Source: Planctomycetota bacterium (GTDB lineage: Bacteria; Planctomycetota; Planctomycetia; Pirellulales; Lacipirellulaceae). From it: a stretch of 64,000 nucleotides of DNA. Made by a program: the position numbers and the translations under genes. Below are positions 15,069 to 23,500 of the stretch, one piece after another. Position 1 is the first letter of the stretch, and the number at the start of each line of letters is the position of its first letter. Below the pieces are notes generated by a model. That model saw only the letters and a list, made by a program, of their open reading frames with translations, was not told the origin of the DNA and made no database searches. The stretch spans positions 24,580-88,579 of the forward strand of contig JABDGM010000004.1 of the NCBI GenBank assembly GCA_013286045.1. Direction: 5' to 3'.

Positions 15069-15180
15069 CACTACTTTCACTACTTTCAAGCACTCCTTTC
15101 ACTGAGCGCACTGCTACCCACCACCCACTCCGCTCACACCCCCCTATATGTATAGGGGGTGGAGGGAGTGGTGGTAGTGC
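15069..15180. other. candidate replication origin: iteron-like repeats and long imperfect palindrome
   Basis: Three CACTWCTTTC-type units (15069, 15078, 15091) are followed by a 73-base imperfect inverted repeat (15108-15180) whose core CCCCCTATA-tg-TATAGGGGG is perfect; the outer arms pair GCACTGCTACC with GGTAGTGC-like sequence with mismatches. This lies 60 bases beyond the 3' end of the RepA-like ATPase gene. Iterons plus a long dyad near a replication gene suggest an origin, but it could also be a two-way transcription stop between the converging recombinase and ATPase genes. Confidence 0.4.
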
Positions 15181-15239
15181 TCGTGGTACAGGTCAATACA
15201 ATCAGCGAAGTGAAAGGACTGGTCCACACGTCTCTGCGG

Positions 15240-16574
15240 TTAATCCTTCCATTGGAAAGCCTTGATGGGACTCTTCCGGTAGGTGACCGACTTTTGTACT
15301 TCCTCAAGCTTCCCGGCTTCTAAGAGCAAAGGAAACAGCTTTTTCCATCGTCGCGTGGAGATACCAGCCAGTTCACCAAGTGCGCTCTGACTTTGCGCCC
15401 CATGCTCCTCCGAAGCAACGCGCACCCTAGAGAATTCTTCCGTAAGCTGTTCCTCAGCCTTCGCGGCTTTCCTGTCGTCCTTGTCAGACTGCTGCTGCGC
15501 TTCCTCTTGCTTGTAGTATTCACCGTCCCTAACTGCTGCGGTCTTCCAAATTGCAGCTTCCCGTGGTCCCGATGGATCACCTTCGTTGCAGTTCAGCGCC
15601 CACTTGGAACAGCTACCGTCGCTACCCCCTAGGTCCATCCACAACGCGTGGAAACCGTCTCCCTTATATCGCTCCCGCCTGGACAGCAACATCCACTGGC
15701 GGAAGTGCTCAGCAGCGCCAGCGCCAGCTAGATCATCTATATCGGGTGCAGTATTGCCGTCCCAAGTCTTCTTAATATGGTGACAGCAAATTGGCGTAGC
15801 ATCGTGCTTTTCGACCATATCCGTCAGTCGGGAGTAAATCTCGACCATCTTCGGTGCATTGGCGAATTCATCGCCGGAAATCATTTTGAGTAGGTTGTCA
15901 AAAATCACGACTTCCGGCTTCCCGCTTAATATGATTCGCTCGCAAGCCATCATGTCTTCCATATTCTCGATGCGCGGTACGCAGTCGTCCCAATGGAAGT
16001 GCGCCCGTACATCGTCCCGCGTGAGTTCCTTGCCCTTAAGAATTCGGAACACAGATTCTTCCAACAACCCGCCCTTGCTTTCGCCCGCGAGCAGCAGAAC
16101 GCGCCTAGGGCGGTCTACTGGGAAGCGTCCTAGGAATGGTTTGCCACTCGCTAGGGAAAGCGCAAGGTCCACAGCAATCGAAGACTTCAACGTCTTTTTC
16201 TTGCCGCCAAGAATGAATGACCGCCGTTCCGCAAGCACGCCGTCAATGATGTACTTCGGCTTGTACTTGGGCTTGGCTAGTTCGTCGATGTCCCGCGCAT
16301 TAAATTTGCCGAACCGTTCGTAACTAGTTTCACCCTTAGGCTTGGCGGGCTCAGGGATATAATTAGAAGCCTTGGAAGTCGATGGTTCCCCGCCATCATT
16401 CTGAGAGTCTGGAACCCACGACCATTCTTGTACGTCGTGTTCGTCCCAGTCGGTTGTCCACAGAAGTTTCCATCCGCCCGGCAACTGAGCGCCGGCGGGT
16501 GGGGACTCGGGCATCGGTCCCGGGTCCGCATACGTTTCCTTCGTCTGTGCTCCCGTAATTGTGGGAGCGTTCAT
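15240..16574 (-). CDS. RepA-like AAA ATPase (hexameric helicase family)
   Basis: 444 residues. The ATPase core runs from about residue 105: KYIIDGVLAERRSFILGG, a Walker A-like GGKKKTLKSS (123-132), LFLG-type helix, RRVLLLAGES (switch), EVVIFDNLLKMI with the Walker B Asp226, and CCHHIKKTWDGN near residue 270, as in plasmid RepA/DnaB-like helicases. The C-terminal 110 residues are a charged helix plus a small domain (YKQEEAQQQSDKDD...STRRWKKLFPLLLEAGKL) resembling a winged helix. Its ATG shares a base with the TAA of the excisionase-like gene (TAATG). It probably unwinds the element's origin; replication of an integrated form is inference. Confidence 0.8.
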   Translation of the reverse strand: MNAPTITGAQTKETYADPGPMPESPPAGAQLPGGWKLLWTTDWDEHDVQEWSWVPDSQNDGGEPSTSKASNYIPEPAKPKGETSYERFGKFNARDIDELAKPKYKPKYIIDGVLAERRSFILGGKKKTLKSSIAVDLALSLASGKPFLGRFPVDRPRRVLLLAGESKGGLLEESVFRILKGKELTRDDVRAHFHWDDCVPRIENMEDMMACERIILSGKPEVVIFDNLLKMISGDEFANAPKMVEIYSRLTDMVEKHDATPICCHHIKKTWDGNTAPDIDDLAGAGAAEHFRQWMLLSRRERYKGDGFHALWMDLGGSDGSCSKWALNCNEGDPSGPREAAIWKTAAVRDGEYYKQEEAQQQSDKDDRKAAKAEEQLTEEFSRVRVASEEHGAQSQSALGELAGISTRRWKKLFPLLLEAGKLEEVQKSVTYRKSPIKAFQWKD

Positions 16575-16807
16575 TATTTAGCACCTCCGCCGATAACGGC
16601 TGTGTTAGATGCTTCGCGCTGCGCAATCCATTCGCGGAGTGATCGGGTTGAAAACCGTATGCCCTTCTTGCCGGCGCGTAGCCTGATAAATGGAATCTCG
16701 TTCGCTTTCCGCATGTCGTATAGCGTTTTCGAGCTAACGTCTAGGAGTTTGCAAGCTTCGCTGATATTCACCAGCAAGGGCTCGGGGGTTTGGTTTGTTG
16801 CGACCAT
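16574..16807 (-). CDS. excisionase/MerR-like helix-turn-helix protein
   Basis: 77 residues from the ATG at 16807, chosen because GAGGTG lies 7 bases upstream. The domain (LLVNISEACKLLDVSSKTLYDMRKANEIPFIRLRAGKKGIRFSTRSLREWIAQ) is the HTH_17/excisionase fold: a helix-turn-helix recognising DNA, then a wing. It is translationally coupled to the RepA-like ATPase by a TAATG overlap. As first gene of this two-gene unit it may direct excision or control replication. The upstream space to the small + strand gene contains a palindrome at 16,993. Confidence 0.8.
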   Translation of the reverse strand: MVATNQTPEPLLVNISEACKLLDVSSKTLYDMRKANEIPFIRLRAGKKGIRFSTRSLREWIAQREASNTAVIGGGAK

Positions 16808-16992
16808 TAGCAACACCTCAGTGTGAGTGATTAGGAGTGGATAAATACCTGATACGCCTAATTGTACGCGCGGGGATTCGATTCCGTAGAGCAAGATTCT
16901 GCACGGGTGCTATGCGGGTTCACATACGTGTAACTAAAAACACAAACTCAATTTTTGCTCTAAAAAATTATCTGAGAATTTTTCTAGGGTCG

Positions 16993-17010
16993 ATACGCGG
17001 GGGCGCGTAT
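16993..17010. promoter_or_regulatory. palindrome in divergent control region
   Basis: ATACGCG-gggg-CGCGTAT, a perfect 7-4-7 dyad lying between the divergent excisionase-like gene and the small + strand DNA-binding gene. Operators of integrative elements sit in this kind of space, so it is a likely site for one of the two small DNA-binding proteins. Confidence 0.4.
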
Positions 17011-17089
17011 AGTCTGTTGTTCACGTTTCCAGGATGCCTGTTTCAATGCGCACGACGCGCCAATATGGCGACCGCTGATCTTCGTTACG

Positions 17090-17308
17090 ATGTCCGATCC
17101 TCAAAAACCTCAAAAACCTCTGGGACCGATCCAATCGGATACCGTCTATCCGCTACAGGTCTTCTGCGCTTTGTCAGGGCTCGAAGCAGCTTCACTCCGA
17201 AAAATGCGGGATAATGGCTTTAAGGTTCTACGCGTTGGCAAGTGTTCCTACATCGTCGGTTGTGAGTTCCTGAACTACGTTATCCAGCATGGCAAACCAG
17301 TAACTTGA
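17090..17308 (+). CDS. small excisionase-like DNA-binding protein
   Basis: 72 residues. The pattern TVYPLQVFCALSGLEAASLRKMRDNGFKVLRVGKCSYIVGCEFLNYVIQHG is a compact helix-turn-helix with a wing, close in layout to excisionase-type proteins that precede integrases on planctomycete elements. The integrase lies 192 bases downstream. Control of integration direction is likely, but the evidence is only size, fold pattern and position. Confidence 0.55.
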   Translation: MSDPQKPQKPLGPIQSDTVYPLQVFCALSGLEAASLRKMRDNGFKVLRVGKCSYIVGCEFLNYVIQHGKPVT

Positions 17309-17435
17309 CCCCATGCGCCGGATTGTGCGAACATACCGGAGTCAAAGCTCCCGCAAGGGGGTACCTAGCAGGAAAACTCAATCGATACGGCAGCGCCATT
17401 GCGTATGCCGGTGCGCGGAAACCGTAAGGACCGCA

Positions 17436-17453
17436 AGGCAATCTAGGTTGCCT
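17436..17453. other. hairpin in integrase leader
   Basis: AGGCAA-tctagg-TTGCCT, a 6-bp stem, followed by a GC-rich segment with GCGCCGGCGCT and then GCGTTTTTG about 50 bases before the integrase ATG. The pair of structures could weaken transcription into the integrase gene or form an attenuator. The 17309-17500 stretch has no other feature. Confidence 0.35.
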
Positions 17454-17500
17454 GACAGCGCCGGCGCTCGCGATGGCGTTTTTGTTTGTAGGTACCTCCT

Positions 17501-18757
17501 ATGAGTCAGAAGAAACCCAAGGTTCCAAAGGTGCGAGTAGTGCGTCCTAGTGGACGCGGTATCGAATTACGTTACACCGATCGCGAGACAAAAAAAGAGA
17601 TACGACTAGCAACCGGCACTACTGACGAATCGGCGATTGAGGACCAGAAGAAACAACTGGAAGCCAAACTGCTCCTAGGTATCGATGCCAAGCCCAAGAA
17701 ACGCGTAGGCGGTCCCCACATGCCATGGGCGGACTTCCGCGAACGGTTCCGAGAATTGCACCTACACGCGCTTCGCGAAGATTCCAGGGAAGCGGTAGAA
17801 GTCCGACTGAATGTGGCAGAGCGAATCGCAAAACCTCGCACGCTATCCGATATGGCGAACGCGGAGACGTTGCACGATCTCCAGGTAAAGCTACTGGAGG
17901 GCGCGGAAAGCACAGTAGGACCAAAGGGCAAGAAACGCAATCGCGGTCCCCGATCTCCGCACACGGTAAAGTCCTATATGGTCGCGGTGCTGACGGCGCT
18001 GAATTGGGCGCGCGATGAGATGCAATGGCTGCAATCAGTTCCCAAGGTTCGCAAGGTTAAGGTTTCAAAACTGAAGCATGCCAAGGGGCGGGCAATCTGT
18101 GAGGAAGAGTTTGACCGCGTTCTCGAAAAGGTAAAGGACGTAGTAGGTGCTGAAGCTGAAGAGTCCTGGAAATATCTTTTGCGTGGACTCTGGGAAAGCA
18201 GTTTGCGAATTGATGAGTTGCTACATCTCCATTGGTCCGACGGGCAGTACATTGTTCCGCAGTGGAGCAAAGGCAAATTGCCGGTGCTGCTGATCCCTGC
18301 GCCCATGCAGAAGAATGACACTGAGGAAAGCATACCGCTGTTACCTACCTTGGAAGCGGTGCTGCTCGAAACCCCCAAGGCGCAGCGGTTCGGATGGATT
18401 TTCAATCCTTTGAGTTTGCAAACGAAGCTGGGACGTAAGGTGCGGCATCAGCGCCCTAGCGCCGAATGGGTTAGCCGGATTCTCTGTCGGATCGGTGCGA
18501 AGGCTGGGGTTATCGTCCAAGCGGCAAAGGGGGAAGGCAAACCGAAGTTTGCCAGCGCCCATGATCTCCGCCGAAGCTGTGCCGAGAGACTGGCTAACGC
18601 GGGAGTCCCAGAGCGGGAAGTTGCCAAGGTTCTCCGCCATGCGGACGTAGAGACTACTCGCAAGTACTACGCGCCGGGGACCGTCCAAGAGTCCGCTGGC
18701 ATCATTCGCAAGCAGTTGAATGTACCTAGGTACATTGCCAAGTCGGAATCGTCGTAA
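17501..18757 (+). CDS. tyrosine recombinase (integrase) of the 8-kb element
   Basis: 418 residues, with a DNA-binding N-terminal region rich in K and R, a core-binding domain, and a catalytic domain with Arg236 in WESSLRIDELL, Lys258-type residues in the following beta turn, HDLRRS (His354, Arg357), His380 in RHADVETTRKYYA and nucleophile Tyr389 or Tyr390. The TAA is immediately followed by the attR core, so the gene ends at the element boundary. It should catalyse integration at, and with a helper protein excision from, tRNA-Arg(TCG). Its sequence is only distantly like the other integrase at 9278-10507. Confidence 0.9.
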   Translation: MSQKKPKVPKVRVVRPSGRGIELRYTDRETKKEIRLATGTTDESAIEDQKKQLEAKLLLGIDAKPKKRVGGPHMPWADFRERFRELHLHALREDSREAVEVRLNVAERIAKPRTLSDMANAETLHDLQVKLLEGAESTVGPKGKKRNRGPRSPHTVKSYMVAVLTALNWARDEMQWLQSVPKVRKVKVSKLKHAKGRAICEEEFDRVLEKVKDVVGAEAEESWKYLLRGLWESSLRIDELLHLHWSDGQYIVPQWSKGKLPVLLIPAPMQKNDTEESIPLLPTLEAVLLETPKAQRFGWIFNPLSLQTKLGRKVRHQRPSAEWVSRILCRIGAKAGVIVQAAKGEGKPKFASAHDLRRSCAERLANAGVPEREVAKVLRHADVETTRKYYAPGTVQESAGIIRKQLNVPRYIAKSESS

Positions 18758-18805
18758 GTCTAGCGCGCTCGGCAGGATTCGAACCTGCAACCCCTGGTTC
18801 CGAAG
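18758..18805. repeat. attR: 48-bp direct repeat within tRNA-Arg
   Basis: Identical to 10619-10666 over 48 bases. Here it makes up the 3' half of an intact tRNA-Arg gene plus a few bases beyond it, so insertion leaves the tRNA whole on this side. The left end touches the integrase stop codon. Confidence 0.9.
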
Positions 18806-18837
18806 ACCAGTGCTCTATCCAATTGAGCTACGAACGC
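18764..18837 (-). tRNA. tRNA-Arg (anticodon TCG)
   Basis: On the minus strand the sequence starts GCGTTCG and folds as a full cloverleaf: acceptor GCGTTCG with CGAGCGC (one G-U), D-stem GCTC/GAGC, anticodon stem CTGGT/ACCAG around loop CTTCGGA (anticodon TCG, reading CGA), variable loop of 5, T-stem GCAGG/CCTGC with TTCGAAT. Discriminator is G. The CCA end is not encoded. The gene is the attachment site of the element to its left and looks functional. Confidence 0.95.
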
Positions 18838-19134
18838 GAATGCCTTGAAGTACACAAGATTCTGAGTTTATGAATGCGTTCAAAAAAGTGACTGCACATC
18901 CATTTATACGCCCAATGGTTGGCATTTCAGCAGAATCTTCCATCCTACCGGACCAGTGAGCGTGCGATGCCTACCTATTCTAGCCGCCGGACGTGGACCA
19001 AGAAACCCGGCACGCCCTGCCCCGACTTCCCACTTTTTCGGCATGCCAGGGGATGCTGGAAAAAAGTGCGTGAGAAATTGATACACTTCGGCGAGATTGC
19101 CAATGACCCAATAGCACACAGGTTAGTTTGGCAT

Positions 19135-19662
19135 CTATAGTGCGCTTGACCGTTTTGGCAAAACTAAGCGGCGATGGATGCCGAACACGGCTATTGCACC
19201 AGCGGGCCAGGTGAACCATGGCCAAACATCTAGGCTCGCCAGCCTTCGTTCGCCAGCGTCGATCGTGAAATGGACTTGGAAGGCCGTTTGCTGTGCGGAA
19301 CAGTTAATCTCAGTATTCCACTCGCCGGGCGCCGGCAAATCGACGAGCGCCGCGCTTAAGAGTTTGTTTGTCGCTGCATCGTTCGTTGCGACGGCGTGAA
19401 TCGTTCGGCACGGCGCTCCGGTACTCGTGAGCGTGACGATTATTTGAGTGTTTGGGATAGGCTTACCAGTTTCGGCGTCCTGAACCAGGATGCTAATGTC
19501 GATTGGCCCGGCGCGCAGTGGATCGGGTGACGCGAAGACGGAAATTCGGTAAGCGCCATGGCGCTCCATCATAACGATCCTGCCGCCATCCGCCAGCGCG
19601 GGTGCGATACACAGCGCGAGCGTTAGAAAACTCGACATCAGCATAAAGGCAGGTGATCGCAT
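19135..19662 (-). CDS. YtkA/FixH-like secreted or membrane protein
   Basis: 175 residues from the ATG at 19662 (a TTG at 19677 is the longer alternative). A signal peptide (FMLMSSFLTLALCIAPALA) is followed by an immunoglobulin-like domain: YRISVFASPDPLRAGPIDISILVQDAETGKPIPNTQIIVTLT, the layout of the YtkA/FixH group, often found by copper handling and oxidase assembly genes. A C-terminal membrane helix (WFTWPAGAIAVFGIH) is likely. It follows the CtaG fusion gene directly on the same strand and is the last gene of the respiratory cluster, so a role in oxidase assembly is a fair inference. Confidence 0.65.
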   Translation of the reverse strand: MRSPAFMLMSSFLTLALCIAPALADGGRIVMMERHGAYRISVFASPDPLRAGPIDISILVQDAETGKPIPNTQIIVTLTSTGAPCRTIHAVATNDAATNKLLSAALVDLPAPGEWNTEINCSAQQTAFQVHFTIDAGERRLASLDVWPWFTWPAGAIAVFGIHRRLVLPKRSSAL

Positions 19663-19677
19663 ACACACCCAACGCAA

Positions 19678-22005
19678 TCAATTAACCAGTGATGGCAAGG
19701 TGCCGCGCATTTCCATCGGCTGAAGCACGATCCACACTCCGCAGGCAAACAACAGGCAAATCAGTAACGCCCACGGAGTGAAAGCTTTCGCAGCCTGCGA
19801 AAGCCGCGCGGCATTCGCTTCGGAAATACGAAAGCCTGTGTACAGCGACAGAAGTAGACCGAAATCAAGCATGAGCATTTCGAAGTGCGGAATCCATTCG
19901 GAAGGTGTGCGACAGCACGCGCACTGTAAAATCGGTGGGCCTAGCACATTCCACCCATGGTCCTCCGCGAAGCGCTGTGTCGCTGGGATGATCGTGTCCC
20001 AGCTCGCGAACAGATGAAAGCAATAATGGGCGAGCCACATGCCGAGACCGATTGGAATAAGAGCGAACGAATAGCGAACGGCGATCGTCCGCGAGTCGTC
20101 GGTCAATTTCCCCCAATAGCGGCTCATGGTACCCGCAATGTTTACCGTGAGCACAGGCAACAGCACGATCGCAAAGCCGTAATATATTGTTGTGACAAAC
20201 AATCGCGACGGTTTGCCCGAAAGTATTCCCAATTGATCCTGCCACCGCAGCACGGGCTCAGTCATTCCAGCAGCGTTGGCAAATGCGCCGAAGACGAGCA
20301 CCAGGACGAGCGCAGCGAGGTCTGGCCGCTGCGTAAATCGACCGATACCGGAGCGTTTTGGATCGCTCCAAAGGGTGGCGCCGGGAACCGTTGCGAGTAT
20401 GCCTACATTCTCATGCGGGCAGGCGTGAACGCAGTCGAGGCAGAAGGTGCAATCTAGATTCCCGTGCTTGCGGGGCTGAAAAAGTTCGAGTCCACAACCC
20501 GCAACTGCCGCGCCGCCCCGGATGCACTCCTTTGTATCGCACGTTGAGCAAACCGCGGGGGCTCGTACTTTCACTTCTAACGGCGAGATGAGCGATTGCA
20601 CGAAGTTGAACTGGCCGATCGGACAGACAAATTTGCAGAAGGCGGCACCTGCAAAAAAACTGTCAACGATAAATGCGGCCGCGAAGTAAGCGATCGCGAT
20701 CCAGGCCGTTATCCAAGGACTGCTCCACAGCGAGAACGCTTCGTAGCTCCACAAAAACAGCGCAATTAAACCGACTGCTAACCATTTGCTGCGCAACCAG
20801 TTCGGCCAGGGACGTCCGCCCGGGAGCCAGCGGCGGGCCAAACTGCGCGGGAGCGTGAAGGGGCACGCCATGCAGAAAAAATTACCCGCCACGAGCAAAC
20901 TCAAAATCAACAGGCCGCGCCAATGAATCCAGGGCAAAACGCCCGCCAGGTTCAGTGGACTGATTTGCGGACCTGTCAGCCCGTCGAAGATGACGAGCGC
21001 GGCGAGCAATCCCATGAGGGTTTGCAAAAGCGGGCGCGAAAACCTCCACCGCAGAAAGCGGCCGATTAAAGGAACGTGGAGAAGATCGAACGCTGGCCGT
21101 GTTGATGCGACCGGCCGCGCGCCGATGATCGGTAGTTGGGCGAGAGTCGCGAGGCGCTTTCGCTTGGCGAGGCGAGTCTTCTCTGCACTTGTCGAACCAA
21201 ATAAATAGCTGACGCTAATCCAAAACAGCGGCAACAAAAAAGCCACCGATCCGGGCACCCACATCAGGACACCGGCCGCTACCTGATCATCGAGTGCAGA
21301 TAGCCCATCCAGGCGCGGCACGTTGGAGTAATACGGATACAGCACGCTCGGCGAAAAGCATAACCAGGCCGCCAACAATGTGTTTTGTGCGTCCGCCAGA
21401 AGCAAATAGGGAAACAAAAGCGCTTTGGACCACGTCGGACGGCTTGGATAAGGTCGCACTACGGGATACCAAAACAAGAGAGCGGTCGCCACGAAGCAAA
21501 GATGCTCGACCACGTGCCAATCTGTTTGATTCAAACCCAGCTCATAGCCGTACGGCGTGTGCCAGAACCACGTGGTGGAGACAAATAGGGGCCATGCGAC
21601 GAATGGATGCGTAAGATGAATGAATGCTTTACGTAGCGTGCGCGAGCGCAAGAGCGGCGCGATCCAATATATTCGAATGGGGGCCGGCAAGCCGCGGAGC
21701 ATCGGCAACAGCGGCCAGCCGAGCCAGATTAGCGGCGGCGCGACCATCATCAGCAGCAGGTGCTGCAGCATGTGAACTTGCAGTAATAGCGCGGCGAACG
21801 GCTCGATCGGCGACGCGAGGGCGAGATAGACTGCCGTGAGGCCGCCGAGAAACGCGGCTGGCCGGCCGCCATGCCATCGCACTGGATCACGCCGGCGCAG
21901 CGACCGCCAGCCGAGCAAATACACGGCGGCTGTTACGATTAACGACGCAGCAAGCCAAGGGGCGAGTGGCCACGAGCGCAGGGCAGCTTGGAGCGTCGGG
22001 CTCAT
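19678..22005 (-). CDS. CtaG-like oxidase assembly protein fused to NapH/CcoG-like ferredoxin module
   Basis: 775 residues. Residues 1-280 are a Caa3_CtaG domain: seven membrane helices with HMLQHLLLMMVAPPL and WFWHTPYGYELGLN...HVVEHLCF, the His-rich signs of a copper-insertion protein. Residues 320-600 add another membrane region with CKFVCPIGQFNF and then two ferredoxin-like Cys sets: CSTCDTKEC...C and CTFCLDCVHACPHENVG, as in NapH, NosR and CcoG-type membrane ferredoxins. The rest holds further membrane helices with CCRTP. Normally these are separate proteins. The gene follows cytochrome b-c by 7 bases on the same strand, so it is co-expressed with the bc-oxidase cluster. Confidence 0.85.
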   Translation of the reverse strand: MSPTLQAALRSWPLAPWLAASLIVTAAVYLLGWRSLRRRDPVRWHGGRPAAFLGGLTAVYLALASPIEPFAALLLQVHMLQHLLLMMVAPPLIWLGWPLLPMLRGLPAPIRIYWIAPLLRSRTLRKAFIHLTHPFVAWPLFVSTTWFWHTPYGYELGLNQTDWHVVEHLCFVATALLFWYPVVRPYPSRPTWSKALLFPYLLLADAQNTLLAAWLCFSPSVLYPYYSNVPRLDGLSALDDQVAAGVLMWVPGSVAFLLPLFWISVSYLFGSTSAEKTRLAKRKRLATLAQLPIIGARPVASTRPAFDLLHVPLIGRFLRWRFSRPLLQTLMGLLAALVIFDGLTGPQISPLNLAGVLPWIHWRGLLILSLLVAGNFFCMACPFTLPRSLARRWLPGGRPWPNWLRSKWLAVGLIALFLWSYEAFSLWSSPWITAWIAIAYFAAAFIVDSFFAGAAFCKFVCPIGQFNFVQSLISPLEVKVRAPAVCSTCDTKECIRGGAAVAGCGLELFQPRKHGNLDCTFCLDCVHACPHENVGILATVPGATLWSDPKRSGIGRFTQRPDLAALVLVLVFGAFANAAGMTEPVLRWQDQLGILSGKPSRLFVTTIYYGFAIVLLPVLTVNIAGTMSRYWGKLTDDSRTIAVRYSFALIPIGLGMWLAHYCFHLFASWDTIIPATQRFAEDHGWNVLGPPILQCACCRTPSEWIPHFEMLMLDFGLLLSLYTGFRISEANAARLSQAAKAFTPWALLICLLFACGVWIVLQPMEMRGTLPSLVN

Positions 22006-22012
22006 AAAGTTG

Positions 22013-23500
22013 TCATTCGTGCGCGCCTGGCGCGGTTACAATCGGCGTCTCAGCGGCGCCGGCAGGCAATTGGTCCTCGGGCCGCAAGCTGACCAAGAAG
22101 TCGACCAGTACGGTCATCTCATTCGCGCTCATTTGCTTGCCATACGCGGGCATGTTGCCGCCGCCGGGCGTGCCGTTACTGACTTGATCGATTAACTGGT
22201 TCGCCGTCATTCGAGTGCCGACATTGCTAAGATCGGGCCCGCGGCGGCCGCCAACTCCGTCGAGCGCGTGGCAGTTGCGGCAGTTTTTGTATTGGAATAC
22301 GACTGCGCCTTGTAACTCGACCGGCGAGCGCTCTTTCACAAAATTCTCGGGCACCGGGTCACCGCTCCAAGCAGTCATTTTCGGCGACCAGGGCGCGGTA
22401 GCTCCTTCGTAGGTAAGGGCTCCGAGCGCCGTATATGCAACGATCACAAACAGCACGGCGGCAGGTCGGCGACTGGGTGCTCTTTCACCCCGGTTGCTGA
22501 TAAACGGCACCAGAAAAAGGATCGCAATGACGATCACCGGAAATACGAGCATGATAAAAGTCTCAACGCTCGGCGGGCTGAGTGAGAGCAAACCGAATAG
22601 CCACAAAAACGGCCACTCGGGGCGCGGGTTCGCGCCGGCAAGCGTGGGGTCGGGTGGCGCGGTCGGACCTTTAGGTCCAACAATCGCGGCGATTGCAACC
22701 ACCACGATCACAGCCAACGACGAAAACAGAACGTCTTTTAGAATGGCATCGCCCAAGAATGGCACGCCGCGCTTGAGTTCCTCGTGGTACGTGGCGTCGT
22801 ACGTATTAGGATCCACGACTTGTCCCGCTACGGGCGGCGTACTGACGCCGCACTTCAGCACCAGCCAAAGATGGACCGCCAAAAATGCGATCAGCGCTCC
22901 CGGGATTACAAAAACGTGCAGTGCGAAGAACCGGCTTAGCGAATCGCCGCCGATGATCTCACCGCCGAGAAGTAAATGCACGATCCGCGGGCCGATTACC
23001 GGCACTCGGCCCGCCATCGAACCGGCGACCGCGAGTCCCCAGTAAGCGTCCGGGTCCCAGCGCAGTATCTGCCCCGAGAAAAACATGCCCATCGTGCAGA
23101 TGAGCAGGAAAACTCCTAGCACCCAAGTGAGTTCGCGCGGGTACTTGTACGCACCGTGCATGAATACCTGAGTCATGTGGACAAGCAGCAGCACGACCAT
23201 ACCAGAACCGGCGTAGTAGTGCAGCGCTCGCAAATACCAGCCGAGTGGCTGCTGGTAATTCAGATACAGCAAGCTCTCGTACGCTTTGTCGGCCGCCGGG
23301 ACATAGACGAGGGCGAGCCCGATGCCCGTGAGAATCTGGATCAGAAATAGCGTCATTGCCGCGCTGCCGAAAACATACCACCATCCTAGCGGACCTTCGA
23401 TCTCGCGCGGCACGGGATGCCGCATCATCGGCATCAGCGTATCGCTGATGCCGAGGCGGACATCGAACCAGCGACCAATTTGTTTGAGCAAATTAAACAT
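22013..23500 (-). CDS. cytochrome b fused to C-terminal cytochrome c
   Basis: 495 residues. Haem ligands of cytochrome b are visible as His94/His108 and His195/His210; the wider second spacing (14 residues between) is that of b6-type cytochromes rather than mitochondrial bc1. The second half has the subunit IV part with PEWP at 294-297, a change of Tyr to Pro in the PEWY Qo-site motif, with the Glu kept. The C-terminus has a class I cytochrome c with CRNCH (407-411) and a candidate Met ligand in MPAYGKQM. So b, subunit IV and a haem c lie on one chain. Its start overlaps the Rieske gene by 8 bases. It oxidises quinol and passes electrons to the oxidase. Confidence 0.9.
   Translation of the reverse strand: MFNLLKQIGRWFDVRLGISDTLMPMMRHPVPREIEGPLGWWYVFGSAAMTLFLIQILTGIGLALVYVPAADKAYESLLYLNYQQPLGWYLRALHYYAGSGMVVLLLVHMTQVFMHGAYKYPRELTWVLGVFLLICTMGMFFSGQILRWDPDAYWGLAVAGSMAGRVPVIGPRIVHLLLGGEIIGGDSLSRFFALHVFVIPGALIAFLAVHLWLVLKCGVSTPPVAGQVVDPNTYDATYHEELKRGVPFLGDAILKDVLFSSLAVIVVVAIAAIVGPKGPTAPPDPTLAGANPRPEWPFLWLFGLLSLSPPSVETFIMLVFPVIVIAILFLVPFISNRGERAPSRRPAAVLFVIVAYTALGALTYEGATAPWSPKMTAWSGDPVPENFVKERSPVELQGAVVFQYKNCRNCHALDGVGGRRGPDLSNVGTRMTANQLIDQVSNGTPGGGNMPAYGKQMSANEMTVLVDFLVSLRPEDQLPAGAAETPIVTAPGAHE

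Larger units (their letters stand above)
10619..18805. mobile_element. integrative element of about 8.1 kb in tRNA-Arg(TCG)
   Basis: Bounded by identical 48-bp repeats at 10619 and 18758. Inside: tyrosine integrase whose stop codon is directly next to attR, two excisionase-like proteins, RepA-like ATPase, serine recombinase, winged-helix protein, ribbon-helix-helix repressor and an operon of small proteins. No capsid, tail, relaxase or conjugation gene is visible, so this is a minimal integrative element with replication-type genes; it is either satellite-like (needing a helper for transfer) or an integrated plasmid. The integrase left of attL belongs to a second, neighbouring element. Confidence 0.85.

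Noticed and set aside
18341..18790. Minus-strand 149-residue frame starting MQVRILPSAL
   Set aside because: It begins in the tRNA/att sequence and runs antisense to the integrase; no family resemblance.
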